Positions 1-10,800 of a stretch of DNA of 64,000 nt are shown here, piece after piece (position 1 is the stretch's first letter; each line of letters opens with the position of its first letter). The DNA is taken from contig MSJI02000233.1 in assembly GCA_001931905.2 (NCBI GenBank), positions 1-64,000 of the forward strand. The letters are read 5' to 3'. The notes below the pieces were generated by a model. The model was given only the letters and a program-made list of their open reading frames with translations, was not told the DNA's origin and did not search any database. The stretch is from Cladosporium sp. IMV 00045. Lineage: Eukaryota; Ascomycota; Dothideomycetes; Cladosporiales; Cladosporiaceae. A program made the position numbers and the translations under genes.

Positions 1-20
1 TTTTTTTTTTTTTTTTTTTT
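1..20. repeat. Homopolymer T run at window edge
   Basis: The window opens with 20 T, equal to poly-A on the minus strand. The run begins at the stop codon of the reductase gene on that strand; the last T is the first base of the reversed stop. It may extend beyond the window. It could be a genuine A-tract in the 3' UTR or a contig-edge artefact. Confidence 0.8.
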
Positions 21-958
21 CACTCCAGCTTCGGTCTCGCATCCTCTGGGCGCAGCTTGCTCAGACCGAACATCCTCATCATCGCCGTTTCGAGAATGAA
101 GCTGGGCATGTAGCCCGTCAACCACCACACCAGCCACGACTTGGAGCCTGGGAATGGGAGAAGTCACGTCAGCATGGCTCATCCCGGATGAAGAAGAAGT
201 GAACAAAACACAAACGAAAAGGAAACACAAAACTCACCCTCCCAAATCGTTGTCTTCCTCCTCCACCCAATCAACTGCCCTACCACACTCCTCGCATACC
301 TCTCCGTCTCCATGCCCAAAGACTGACTATGCGTCAACCTCTTCTCAAAATCCCTCCTGACCGGCAAATAAATCGAATCATCCCTGAGCAACCTGACCGT
401 CCTGGCGATCTGACTCTTCACGCCCCCCGTCACGACATTAACAACCCTCACATCGAAAGGCTTCAACTCCAATCTCAACGTATTCGTGTACGCGTGCAGC
501 GCCGCTTTGGAAGCGCAATACACGCTACCGAACACATACGGCATGACGCCCGCCAGGGAGCCGATCTGCACAATCGTCCCCTTCGCTTCGATCAGCAGCG
601 GCGCGAAGGCCTGGCACATGAGCATGACAGCCACGACGTTGACGGCGAGCGTCTCGTGCACTTCGTGCGCTTCGATTTCCAGCGCGGGCACCGTGTAGCT
701 GCGTCCTGCGTTGTTGACCAGGAAGTCGAGTTTGCCGCCTGTGCGGGTGGTGATTTCGGCCTTGAGAGCGGCGATGCTGCTCTCCGAGGTCGCTTCGAGG
801 GCGAGGGTTTCGATGCCCGCGCTGGCGAGGTCGGTGATGCTGCTGGTGTTGCGTGCGGTGGCGAAGACGCGGAAGCCTTTTTGGGCGAATTCGAGGGCGA
901 GCGCGTGGCCTATGCCGCTGCTGCAGCCGGTTATGAGGACGGTTTTTTTGCTGGTCAT
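20..958 (-). CDS. ayr1: Ayr1-like short-chain dehydrogenase/reductase
   Basis: Predicted NADPH-dependent 1-acyldihydroxyacetone-phosphate reductase of the short-chain dehydrogenase superfamily, which makes lysophosphatidic acid in the yeast Ayr1 pathway. Two exons, 958-238 and 147-20, encode 282 aa; the 90-nt intron starts GTGAGT and ends CAG. Visible motifs are the Rossmann TGCSSGIG near residues 10-17, NNAG at 82-85, catalytic Ser134, Tyr147 and Lys151 (YxxxK). The C-terminal segment from the second exon is hydrophobic, consistent with lipid-droplet or ER association. The ATG at 958 was chosen because it starts four residues before the first beta strand; the longer open frame upstream lacks family similarity. 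A general SDR of other specificity cannot be excluded. Confidence 0.85.
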
Positions 959-1697
959 GTTTGATTTTTTGACTTGGAGAACCGGATGGGGTTGTAAATA
1001 TCTCAAAGAGATCTTTGGTTGGCTTGGGTTGGTAGCTATCGACTGTTTTGATGAAGGCGAAGGGGAAGATCCGACGCCGACGTCTGCGGGGATTCGCTTG
1101 TGATGCGATTCGGGGCTTTGTTGGGACCCGATCTTGTAGGCGAAGACTCTGTTCCTGTATCGATACAGTGTCAAGTGATAATGACGGAGCGTTTCAGGGA
1201 AGCTATTGGTATTGATAAGGGCAACCTCCCTGATTGGGATGTCTAAGACTACATGTAGGTACATGTGGGCAAGTGATGTATGTACCGGAGACTGACGAGT
1301 GATGTACAGCACAACTCAGCTTTCTCGATGACACTGATAGGTGATGAATTGACTCGAACAACACTCAGACTCCAGTCAAACGAACAAGCATTTGAAATCA
1401 GAATAGAGCGAGAATTGTCCAGGAACCGAAAGCATGTCATTGCCCACGAGCATGCACACCGAAAGGGATTAACCCCAACCCTAACCCTAAATTGATATCG
1501 GCTGGCAAGAAACCAACTAAGGTCACTTCCAAATACAATAAGACCAAGATATTGTGCACTGTCTGACTTCCATGTAGTCGCTCCAAAGAAAAAAAATCTT
1601 TCCTACCTGTGTACAGTTGGACGCAAGGTCAAGAACAGAACAGCAGAAAGCATGCCAAAAAAGCAAAAGAAACAGCTCATCCGAAGTTGAGATGCTA
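959..1697. other. Intergenic, reductase promoter side
   Basis: No protein gene is supported. The stretch should hold the promoter of the minus-strand reductase and the downstream side of tRNA-Ala. Its one distinct element is the telomere-type motif at 1477-1491, annotated separately. A short T-rich run on the minus strand near 1660-1675 could terminate the tRNA transcript. Confidence 0.6.
1477..1491 (-). promoter_or_regulatory. Interstitial telomere-type motif, copy 1
   Basis: The minus strand reads TTTAGGGTTAGGGTT here. The 12-nt core AGGGTTAGGGTT occurs again at 49638 and 61274. TTAGGG is the filamentous-ascomycete telomere repeat and also the site of Tbf1/TRF-type Myb factors. Function in this genome is an inference. 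Confidence 0.5.
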
Positions 1698-1796
1698 TGG
1701 AGAAACCCGGAGTCGAACCGGGAACCTTCTCCACTCAGCGAGTACGGGGTGATTGTACAGTGCTAAGAAGATGTCATACCGCTAGACCATATCCCC
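1698..1796 (-). tRNA. tRNA-Ala(AGC) with 27-nt intron
   Basis: Read on the minus strand, a cloverleaf folds with acceptor GGGGATA/TTTCTCC (one T-T mismatch and one G-T), D arm GTC/GAC, anticodon stem TCTTC/GGAGA, T arm CCCGG/CCGGG around TTCGACT, and discriminator A. The anticodon loop reads T-T-A-G-C-A before the intron, so the anticodon is AGC. The 27-nt intron begins after position 37, the normal place for nuclear tRNA introns. Exons total 72 nt. Confidence 0.88.
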
Positions 1797-2278
1797 TGAT
1801 TAGTGAGAGCAACCATGTCAAAATAACAAATATAGTCTGATTTGGGGCTTGGGCAGCACGTAGCTCGAGTACAGAACCGATGTAGGACATTCCGAGTGAC
1901 TATAGTGAATTTCAATTGAAGAAGATAGAGAAATGGGTTGTTTGAAGGTAATTGTGAACGCTAATTTTTGGTATTTTAATTAAGTCAACCTCTCGTCTTT
2001 TTCGCTTGACCCAGAGCTTTTGCTGCGCATCAAAATGATGCTAGCGCTATCTCAGCTATACAAACAAATGCCTTAGCCTGTCTTCTGTTCGCTATTTTCA
2101 TTGCCTGCAAGTGTCGGGCTTCGTGCCGACGGCGCAGTCGCTGTATGAAGCGATTCTGACGCACGTGCTGCTGCTATCCTGACTGCTGCTGCTGCTACCG
2201 CCGCCACCATTGCTCGGCGCATGCTTGCTTTCCACTGGAATAAAGGATTTTATCGCACCAAGTACTCATCTGTCCGTT
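1797..2278. other. Intergenic between tRNA-Ala and SmD1
   Basis: AT-richer spacer holding the upstream side of the tRNA (its promoter boxes are internal) and the 3' flank of the SmD1 gene. I see no open frame or structured element worth calling. A short CTG/GCT-rich run lies near 2165-2205. Confidence 0.6.
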
Positions 2279-2834
2279 TTAAAAGCCTCTGCCACGGCCA
2301 CGGCCGCCCCTGCCACCACGTCCTCTAGGACCGCCCCTTCCACCACCGCGAGGACCGCCACGTCCGCCACGATCCGCAACTTCCTTGCGCGGCTTGTTCT
2401 TCGGTTTGGGCGCGTCGTCGACGAGGAGATTGTCAAGAGGTAGCGAGTCGGGGAGGATGATGTGTCGGATCTCGCTGCCGCGGATGGAGATGTGGTCGAG
2501 GCTGACGGGACTGCCGCCCTTGACGGTCATTTTCGCTGTGCGCAGGTTGGTGTTCATTTGCGGCGAGACTGAGGCGATTGAGCCGTTGATGATTGTGCCT
2601 GCGATTGAAGGTGTTAATGTTTTGGCTCGGCGGTGACTTGCGACTCGTGGATGCGCTGGTTTGTACACTTACCAGTCTTGAGCTCGACGGTGACCGTCTC
2701 GTTGGTGCACTTCATGAGGAATCTACGTTCATTCGAGTCAGTCAGGCTCTTGTCCAGACGGCCTTGCAAGCAATCTTTCAGCATGTGGCTCGCGCGCGCT
2801 TGTTGGTGAGGGAAGCCTACCTGACGAGCTTCAT
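2279..2834 (-). CDS. smd1: Small nuclear ribonucleoprotein SmD1
   Basis: Core Sm-ring protein of the U1, U2, U4 and U5 spliceosomal snRNPs, nuclear. Three exons, 2834-2821, 2722-2673 and 2598-2279, give 127 aa. The first exon codes only MKLV plus two bases of the next codon. The Sm fold is clear: [18 protein letters not shown], then [20 protein letters not shown], and the Sm2 signature around [18 protein letters not shown]. The C-terminus is a run of RGG/GRG repeats, the usual target of symmetric arginine methylation. Both introns follow GT-AG and restore frame exactly. It is divergent from the TFIIIC subunit gene, with 478 nt between the start codons. Confidence 0.95.
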
Positions 2835-3312
2835 GATTGCGTGTGTGTGGTGATGTTTGTGTTGTACAGGTCGCGTAGGTCGGTAAGCAAAGCAGAGGAG
2901 GAGTAAGGACGGCAATGTATGGGCGTGAGGATTTTGATGTCACATGTAGCGATTGGCCTTTGACGTCGCGCGCATGTGAAGTCGGCTTTGCGTTTGCTGC
3001 TGGAAGAAGTCCGCTTGGCGCTTCCAACTGCGCGACAGCTCTCCACGCAAAAACGACGCTAACGTTGACTTGCATCCTCTACCACTCTTGAACCAATCGC
3101 TGTTCTTGCAAAGATCGATCAATGCGACGACCTGACATTGCGAACGAAAAATTCATCGCCCTGGGCATGAAAATATCTTCTTGTCGCTGATTTGCATGCC
3201 GATACGGTCGTCTGATCGCACATAGCCTCTCAATCTTCCAGGTCCATGAGGGGCCGCCACCTGCTCACAGCGGGTCGTCCGGCAGTGGAGCAAGGTTGAG
3301 GTATTTGCAAAA
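2835..3312. promoter_or_regulatory. Divergent promoter region of smd1 and sfc4
   Basis: 478 nt between the start codons of two oppositely transcribed housekeeping genes, one for splicing and one for Pol III transcription. It must contain both promoters. I see no clear TATA box, which is normal for such genes. Confidence 0.6.
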
Positions 3313-6300
3313 ATGGATGGACATGGAAACGACCAGGATCTGGACGATTATCCGGATCCTCATACATCTTCTCTGACGCCATACCCGGTGCTATCACAGC
3401 CAACGTGGGGTTCATACCCTGGTGCTGCGCCAGCAGATGGCGTGGAAGGCGCGGAAGATGGAGATGGGAACGCTTCCCAGCTATATCCAGACCTTGATGA
3501 CAGTCAGACTCCGGATCCTTATGGAGCAAGCAACGAATACAGCCGGATTGCCGAGCAATTTCACATGCGATATGGAACCCCTCAGAAACGACAAAACTAC
3601 CACTTTCCTGGTGCTGCCATCGAATACGAGACGGATGTCGATGCCGAGCCTGATGAGAGGCCTATGGAAAACCCTTACTATGACAGGGAGCTGGTGCGAC
3701 GTGCAGAAGCTGTTGATGGTGGTGATTATGTACCTACCGAGGACGATGCCAGCAGTGACGACGACGATGATGACGAAGACGACCCCGAATTTGAAGCCAA
3801 CTTCGCTGAGGCGCTTGCTATGACCGAGGATGACATATCTATTGCAGATGCCGCAAAGCCTGGACGTGGACGTCCTCGCGGCCGTGGAAGAGGAGCCGGT
3901 CGCGGGAGAGGGAGAGGGCGAGGTTGGAAGTGGGCGGTTAAAGGCACAGAACATGATCCAGCGGTGCGGAAAGCTCGAGAAAGAGCCGAAGAGAAACGTC
4001 TTAGAGGTCGGAGAACTGGCCCAAGGACTGGCCCTGGTGCCAAAAAGTCGAAGAAACGACAGCGCGCTGAAGACCCAGGACCAGAATTCAAAGCACTTCA
4101 AGCACAGGCGACTGAGGCTTTCCTTGGTGGTCAACTCGACCGAGCAATGGAACTTGCGCGACAAGCTGTCATGATCAATCCGGAAATCTACGTCGCCCAT
4201 TCTCTCCTTTCCGATATTCTCATCGCCAAAGGGCAGCAGAAAGATGCCTTGGGCGCTTTGATGACGGGCGCCAACATCAAGAAAGATCCTGATCTCTGGC
4301 TGCTGGTAGCAAACAAGACATTGGAGATGGCTGGTGCTTTTAGGACTCGCGCGGAGTATGACCAAGCTGTCTTCTGTCTTTCCAAGGCGATACATTATAG
4401 CCACGGCGAAGACACCTTCGAGATACGTACGCAGAGGCGAGATCTTCACTTGGATGCTGGCCATGATATCAAGGCTCGAACCGACACGAAAATTCTGTTG
4501 CGCGCCAAACCGGACGACCTGGATAACCTCAAACTATATGCGGAGCTTTGTCTCGAGTCAAAAGACCACTTCGAAATGGCAGCTGCTCGAGAAATTTACG
4601 ACAACACCTTCCAGATGTTCGAGGACAAAGACAGCTTCGGGGATGCAGAGGTCCAATGGGCTCACCTTAACTTATACCTTGACATAGTGGAGGCAACCAA
4701 AGAGCCACATCATGCGATTTTCCAGCTTAAACGCATTGCAAGATGGTTTCTCGGTCGCAAAGAGGATGAATATTGGGATGAAGTGAAGGGTGATGACCGT
4801 GAACTCGACAGTGGTCACGAGCGCCGATTCGAGATTCCGGAGTTCCGTAACAGCTCAAATCATAATCTGGACGCATACGGAGATGGCTTGCCATTGGACC
4901 TGAGAGTCAAGGTGGGAACGCTGCGTCTCAAGATGAAGAAACAAGAGGAAGCACTCAGACACTTCAACCACATTTACGATCTCCGGGATGACATCGCGAA
5001 TGTCTATGACTTGTTTTATACGATTGGAGATACGCTACGGCTTAACGCTATGTACGATGCTGCCATTCGCTTCTACAAGCCGATCGAGGTCCTAGAAGAC
5101 GAGCTCACAGATCAATACTGGATCAGCATGGCAGCATGCTACAGAGGTTTGAAAGATTTCGACGAAGCGGAAAAATGTTACAGAGCTGTCATCGAGTTGG
5201 ACCCGGATCATGCCCCAGCGAGGGCTGAGCTTGCGAAGATGCTTGCTGATGACATGGATCAGAAGTCTAAAGCCATTTCCGTCGTGCGTGATCTCATCGC
5301 AATGGGCAGAAAGGATATTATCAGGAAGGAAAGGCTTGAGATGCCGCCAGTCAACCCTCGAGAATCAGCCAGAAAAGAGAAAATCACCGAGAACAAGAGA
5401 AAGCGGGCCACCGTTGATCTGGTGGCTGTCCCGGAGCTGGACGAGACGCTCATGAGGAAACGCATGAAGCAACGCGAGAATGTTAGACTCCGTGAGTCGA
5501 GGAGGAAGGATCATGAGGACGACCAAGAAGCTGCCGCCGACTCAGAAAGCGATGAAGAGGATGATTCTTTCGTACCAGCTGGAAGTGGATCTTTCAGCGC
5601 ATTCCAGCCGGTATTTGGCGAGGATGGAGAACCAGGGCCTAACGAGGAATTCAGCCTGGAGGCGGAGGTTGACAAGCACAATCAGCACGTCGAGAAAGTC
5701 AACCAGAGGCGCGCTTATGCTGAAATTCTCAAGAAAGAAGAGGATAGGGAACGCTTCTTCGAAGAGCAGGCTGGTCGTGTTCTGACTTATTTCGCAAAGG
5801 TGAAAGAGCTGTGGCATGTCCTGGACGACGACAATGCCAGCGAAGAGGAGGTTTTCGACTGGATGGACAACGCCAGAATGATGTACCGTGAGTTCCGCAC
5901 GATGAGGGTATTCTATCCCATGAGAGACAGGTACAAGCCTTTCAGAGGATTCGCTCCTGTCCGCATTCGCAACAGAGGCAGCAAGTTCATTCGCGAGATG
6001 GAAGCATTCAAGAAGCGACTCGAGGATGATGGCGCCCAAGAAGAAGCACCCGACAGCGATTCTGATCATGGAGGAGGTGGCAATACCAAAGACAAAGCGC
6101 CTCCACCACTCGATGTCTCCACACCCACTGATTTCCACGGCATCAACTTCCCAACGTGGCACCACATCTTCATCGACCTCGCGCTACTCGACGCGAAACA
6201 AAGCGATCAAGAATCCTGCTACGAGATCATCGAAAACGGCCTGTTCAATTCCAACGTCTTCTATCACGACGAAGAGCTTCTCAACACATCGCAAGCCGCC

Positions 6301-7227
6301 TCCATCTGCTGTGCGCTCATGTTTAACGACAGCGAGCGCCTGATCAAGACGGCGCGCTGGTTCGCAATGCGCGGCGACCTTCGCTCCGGCTCTTCTTACC
6401 AACTGGTGTCCGCAGTCTCCCGCCTAGCCTACGGCGACAACACCTTCTTCACCTCCGGGCCAACGCAGAAATTCATGCTGCGCAGCGTCAAATCCCTCGA
6501 CTACCAAGCCCTACTCCCCAAGATCCGCAAGAAATACGACTTCGGCATGCCAGCCAGCACGCTCAAGCGACGCGACAAACCCGAATTCGCCGCCGACGGC
6601 CTCGACACTGGCGCCCTGCTGAGCTACGGCCACATGGTCTCCGTCGCCAACCACTCCTCCTCCGCCCTGCCCTACTTCTTCCGCGCCTTCGCCCTGGCCC
6701 CCGAGGACCCGGGCATCAACCTCAGCATCTCCGCGCAGTACGTCAGCGCCGCCATGAAGCGCCAGACCCACAACCGCCACCACGAAATCCACCAGGGCCT
6801 CAGCTTCCTGTACCGCTACTACGCTTTCCGCACGCGCTCCGGCCTTCCTGCAGAAGTCCAGGAGGCCGAGTTCAACGTCGCCCGCATGTGGCACGTCCTC
6901 GGCCTCACGCACATCGCCGTGCCCGCGTACGAGCGCGCTCTTGCTTTGAGCGAGCGCGTGCAGGCGGATATTGAGCGGCGATCCGCACAGCGTGCGGCAC
7001 GTCTTGAGGCTCTGGAAGCGAGCATGCGAGCAAGCGAAGAGGAAGGCTCTGCTCCATCGCGAGAAGAAGAAGTCGAAGCGGCGAACCTCAGGAACGAGGA
7101 AGAGTGCGGGTTCGGACGGGAGGATTACGCCGCCGAGGCGGCGTGTGCTTTGCAGAGTGTTTATACGGCTGTGGGGAATCAGAAGGCGGCGGAGGAGATT
7201 GCGGTGAAGTGGTTGGTGCTTGAATGA
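3313..7227 (+). CDS. sfc4: TFIIIC subunit Sfc4/Tfc4 (TPR protein)
   Basis: Subunit of the RNA polymerase III factor TFIIIC (tau 131 in yeast), which binds the A-box side of tRNA genes and recruits TFIIIB. A single exon encodes 1304 aa, in the usual range for the family. The N-terminus is acidic (EDDASSDDDDDDEDD near residues 141-155), followed by an RG/GR-rich basic stretch near 183-207. Tetratricopeptide repeats run from about 270 to 645; two clear ones lie near 290-325 and 600-645 (YWISMAACYRGLKDFDEAEK). A charged linker follows, then further helical repeats to the C-terminus. The ATG sits in AAAATGG and is the first in frame. The assignment rests on domain order and length. Confidence 0.9.
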   Translation: MDGHGNDQDLDDYPDPHTSSLTPYPVLSQPTWGSYPGAAPADGVEGAEDGDGNASQLYPDLDDSQTPDPYGASNEYSRIAEQFHMRYGTPQKRQNYHFPGAAIEYETDVDAEPDERPMENPYYDRELVRRAEAVDGGDYVPTEDDASSDDDDDDEDDPEFEANFAEALAMTEDDISIADAAKPGRGRPRGRGRGAGRGRGRGRGWKWAVKGTEHDPAVRKARERAEEKRLRGRRTGPRTGPGAKKSKKRQRAEDPGPEFKALQAQATEAFLGGQLDRAMELARQAVMINPEIYVAHSLLSDILIAKGQQKDALGALMTGANIKKDPDLWLLVANKTLEMAGAFRTRAEYDQAVFCLSKAIHYSHGEDTFEIRTQRRDLHLDAGHDIKARTDTKILLRAKPDDLDNLKLYAELCLESKDHFEMAAAREIYDNTFQMFEDKDSFGDAEVQWAHLNLYLDIVEATKEPHHAIFQLKRIARWFLGRKEDEYWDEVKGDDRELDSGHERRFEIPEFRNSSNHNLDAYGDGLPLDLRVKVGTLRLKMKKQEEALRHFNHIYDLRDDIANVYDLFYTIGDTLRLNAMYDAAIRFYKPIEVLEDELTDQYWISMAACYRGLKDFDEAEKCYRAVIELDPDHAPARAELAKMLADDMDQKSKAISVVRDLIAMGRKDIIRKERLEMPPVNPRESARKEKITENKRKRATVDLVAVPELDETLMRKRMKQRENVRLRESRRKDHEDDQEAAADSESDEEDDSFVPAGSGSFSAFQPVFGEDGEPGPNEEFSLEAEVDKHNQHVEKVNQRRAYAEILKKEEDRERFFEEQAGRVLTYFAKVKELWHVLDDDNASEEEVFDWMDNARMMYREFRTMRVFYPMRDRYKPFRGFAPVRIRNRGSKFIREMEAFKKRLEDDGAQEEAPDSDSDHGGGGNTKDKAPPPLDVSTPTDFHGINFPTWHHIFIDLALLDAKQSDQESCYEIIENGLFNSNVFYHDEELLNTSQAASICCALMFNDSERLIKTARWFAMRGDLRSGSSYQLVSAVSRLAYGDNTFFTSGPTQKFMLRSVKSLDYQALLPKIRKKYDFGMPASTLKRRDKPEFAADGLDTGALLSYGHMVSVANHSSSALPYFFRAFALAPEDPGINLSISAQYVSAAMKRQTHNRHHEIHQGLSFLYRYYAFRTRSGLPAEVQEAEFNVARMWHVLGLTHIAVPAYERALALSERVQADIERRSAQRAARLEALEASMRASEEEGSAPSREEEVEAANLRNEEECGFGREDYAAEAACALQSVYTAVGNQKAAEEIAVKWLVLE

Positions 7228-7846
7228 GATGGTTTGCTGGGGAAGGATACAAATGGGGGTTGGGAAGGGTGGTGTGAGTGAGATGAATGTTCATGTGAGA
7301 GAGACAGAGAGACGGGTCTTGTTTTCATGTTTTTGATACCCCTAGCTACCTCTCGTGCAAGAAGATTGTGTCAAAAGAGGTGTAATGCCAATCGGTCTAT
7401 GATACAAACAAGCAAAACCGAGTTCCTCCCTACCTATCCTACTACCGATGAAGAACACGCTAAAACGCAGCATCGAAGAAAACGTGGAAAGCTCGTACAA
7501 TAACAGTACACTGGCAAGAATCCAACCCAGCCAATCCTGACAACCCTTTACCTTCTCCACAAGCATGCCTGAACACAGAAAACCATCATCAAAAGCATCG
7601 CCTTCACATACGCGTCATGTCCACCATGCCATCCTCCTAGTTCCAATCTCGAAAACAATCACCCCACTGCCACCCACTCACTTCTTTCCACCCCACCACC
7701 TTTCTCTCGGGGATCAACCTTGTACCCGCTTCATTGACACACGCCTTCCAATTCCATCCACATTCCCAACCTGGAATACCCAATGCCTAATCTCAAACCC
7801 AAAAGGAAATAGAAACATCCAATACTCACTTTTCACTTTTTCACAA
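7228..7846. other. Convergent intergenic, sfc4 / nup159
   Basis: Two 3' ends face each other here. The strand is C-rich and carries poly-pyrimidine tracts. No further gene is supported; the open frame running into the nucleoporin 3' end is antisense shadow. Confidence 0.6.
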
Positions 7847-10800
7847 TCACTTCTCCACCCCAACAACCTTCCCGCCCCTCCTCTCAACCCTCTCCCTCAA
7901 ACCCCTGAGCACCTTCCTCCTAGCCTTCTCGCGGCCCAGCCAGCCCTCCGCCTCCTCCACGCTAACGTCCTGCATTTTCCTCCTAGACGTGCTCGCGCTG
8001 AAGCTCGCGGTACTCCTGCCGAGAGCGCTGGCGCCGAGATCCGCCACGGAGCGTCTGCCAGGAGGGGTGTGCGGCTGCTGCTGCGACGGCGAAAAGCGCG
8101 AGCCGAACATGCCGCTCATGCCCAGCGGGTCGCCGTTGGCGGCCATGCGTTGCGGGCGGCCGCGGCGCGGCGTGCCGCTGCTGGCGGCGGGGGAGCCGGA
8201 GCGGCTAGCGTTGGTGAGGAGTTTGGAGCCGCGAAGGGTGGTGACGAGGCTGTCTTCGTAGTCGTCGTGCAGGCGCAGATTGGCGAGGCCGCGGGGCAGG
8301 CGGCGGATTTGGGCTTCGAGGACGTCGACGTCGCCGCTGCGCTGCTCGACCATGGCGGTCATCTTGAGGATGGTGTTGGTCACGGCTTCGACGGTGGGGA
8401 CGTTGGAGGTTGAGCTTGCTCCGCCCTTGGCTTGGCCTTCGCTGGATGCTGAGGGTGCGGAGGCGAGGTCGGCGCGGAGGATGCTCATGGCTTCTTCCGC
8501 TTCGGCGAGCTGTTTTTGCATTTTCTGCACCGCTTGGCGGAGCTCGGTTTGCTGGGCGGCGGTCTCGCTTGGGAGAGGAGCGTTGAATTGCTCGGCTTGC
8601 TGTTTTGGATCTGTTCTGCTGGCGATTTGCTTCCTCAAGTCGGCGGCGCGGCTCTTGAGTTTCTGCAGCTCCTTTTCTTCGTCTACGCAGTCCGCGATCT
8701 TACCTGCGGGGTCCTCTACACGGCCGTTGTCGAGATCCTTGCCCACACCTTCAATGAGCGAGCGAAGGTCGTCAAACTCGGCGAACACCCAACCTTCCTC
8801 GTCTTCCAGGTCGCGCTTGGTCATAGGGCCAGAGTTGTCGCGAGCGTGGCTGTGGGCATCGACGAAAGACTGCAGAGACCTGGCGTTGAGGCCAAGCGTG
8901 TCGATCATGCTGTTCACATCGCGGAAGACCTTCTCCATTGATCCAGCAACGCCAGGCTTGTCGGATCCACCAGTGTAGTTGTGATGAGCGATGAATTCCG
9001 GCAATTCATTCGACGGCTCGACCGGCGCCTCGAGGATCGCCTTGATGCGAGCATCCTCTTCGTCGTCGAGTTCGTCCTGAGTCGGTGGCTGCGGCGTTGG
9101 TACTTTCTGTCGCTGAGTAGGGCGTTCGACCGGCTTGCCTGGCGGGACGGAGATCTTGCCGAATGAAGGCGGCTGCGCTGATGGAGTTTTGCTCGGAGCA
9201 CGAACAGGGCTTGGTGAGCGAGGACTTTGCTGTTTAGGAGGAGGCGCAAAGCCGGTGGGCGGTTTGGGGAAGCCAGCAGGTGTGTATGAGGTCTTCTTCT
9301 CGGTTGCTGGCGTGGTAGACTGCTCATCACGCTTGCCTCGCTTTGGACTCGCGGGAGATATTCTGGACTCGAAAGCAGACAGTTGCTTGGGGTCATCAAT
9401 GGTGCGGTCATCCTCTTCTTCGTCGTCCTCTTCATCCTCATCCTCGTCATCGTCATCGTCTCCCTCCTCGTCGTCATCATCATCATCACCTTCTTCTTCC
9501 TCATCCTCGGAACCCCAATCAGGCTCGTCGTCGTCCTCAGGCGGACCTTCATCCTCTTCATCCGCGCTGGCAGACTCGGAGAATCTCTCATCACCAACGT
9601 CAAGAGGCGGGCTACCCGCAATTGGAACATCGGCGCCCTCATCGGCCTTCTTTGGCTTTGACGGCAAGAAGTCTGGCGGCAAAGGTGCATCGTCTGTGGC
9701 AGCCGGGGTTGGTTCCTTCTTCGATTTCGAAGGGAGGAAGTCCGGTGGCAAAGGTGCATCATTGGTAGCAGGCTTCTTCTCCGCTGGTTTGTCGTTGGTA
9801 GGTCCCTGAGGAGTCAGGAGACCAGGAGGAGACGCAAGTCCCTCAGGTTCTTTGGTCTGCTTTGGAGGGCTCGCAGGCGTGGTTGAAGCCTCGGGGATAT
9901 CGTTAAGCTTAGGGGATTGAGTTGAGCCTGGCTCTTCTTTGATCGGTGTGGTCGGATCAATGTTCTTGCCAATCGTGTTGAGCGAACTAGAGAAGCCAGA
10001 ACCGAACATGCTGGCGCCTGGGTCCTTGGGCTTGGGCAGGTCATCCTTCGCGGTTCCGTCGGGCTTGAACGACGATCCGAGCTTGAATCCGCCGAGCCCA
10101 CCAAGACCAGACGACTGTTTTATGTCGTCTGTCTTGTTTTCCTGCGCCTGCGACGGCTGGCCAAACGAGGATTTGCCAAAGGATGCCCCAGAACCGAAAG
10201 CACCACCGGATGCGAAACTTCCTGTGGTCGAATTTAGCGTCACTGTAGAACCGAAAGAGGAGGTGGCAGGCATACCGGATTGTTGCTGTCCAGCGGAGGC
10301 GAAAGAAGATTGTTGGGTGTTGCTGTTGTTGCTGAACGAACCGAATGCAGATCCTCCAGTGGAGAAAGGCGAAGCGGCAGGTTTGTTCCCGCCATCATTT
10401 GGCTTTCCAAAGCTGGCGAAGGGTGAAGATTGTGCCTTGTTGTCGTTTCCGCCAGGCTTACCGAAGCTGGCGAAGGGTGAAGCAGCAGGCTTGCTCTCAT
10501 CGCCACTCGGTTTCGCGAAGCTACCAAAAGGCGATGCCGCAGGCTTGTTCTCATCGCCGCTGGGCTTGCCGAAGCTGCTGAACGGCGAAGCAGCAGGCTT
10601 GTTCTCGTTTTCATTTGATTTGCCAAAGCTACTGAACGGCGAGGCAAGTGACTTGCCTGCTTGATCTTCGCTCGACTTGCCAAAAGTGCCAAATGCGGAA
10701 GTGGGTTTGGATTCACTCGGCTTGCCGAAAGCAGCACCACCAAAAGGAGAAGGAGCAGTCTTCTTGTCGTCACCGCCAGCCTTCGCAAAGCTGGCAAAAG

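Noticed and set aside
3481..4464. Long minus-strand frame (327 codons) opposite the sfc4 gene
   Set aside because: Antisense to a clear TPR protein; its residues are low-complexity and no family motif appears.
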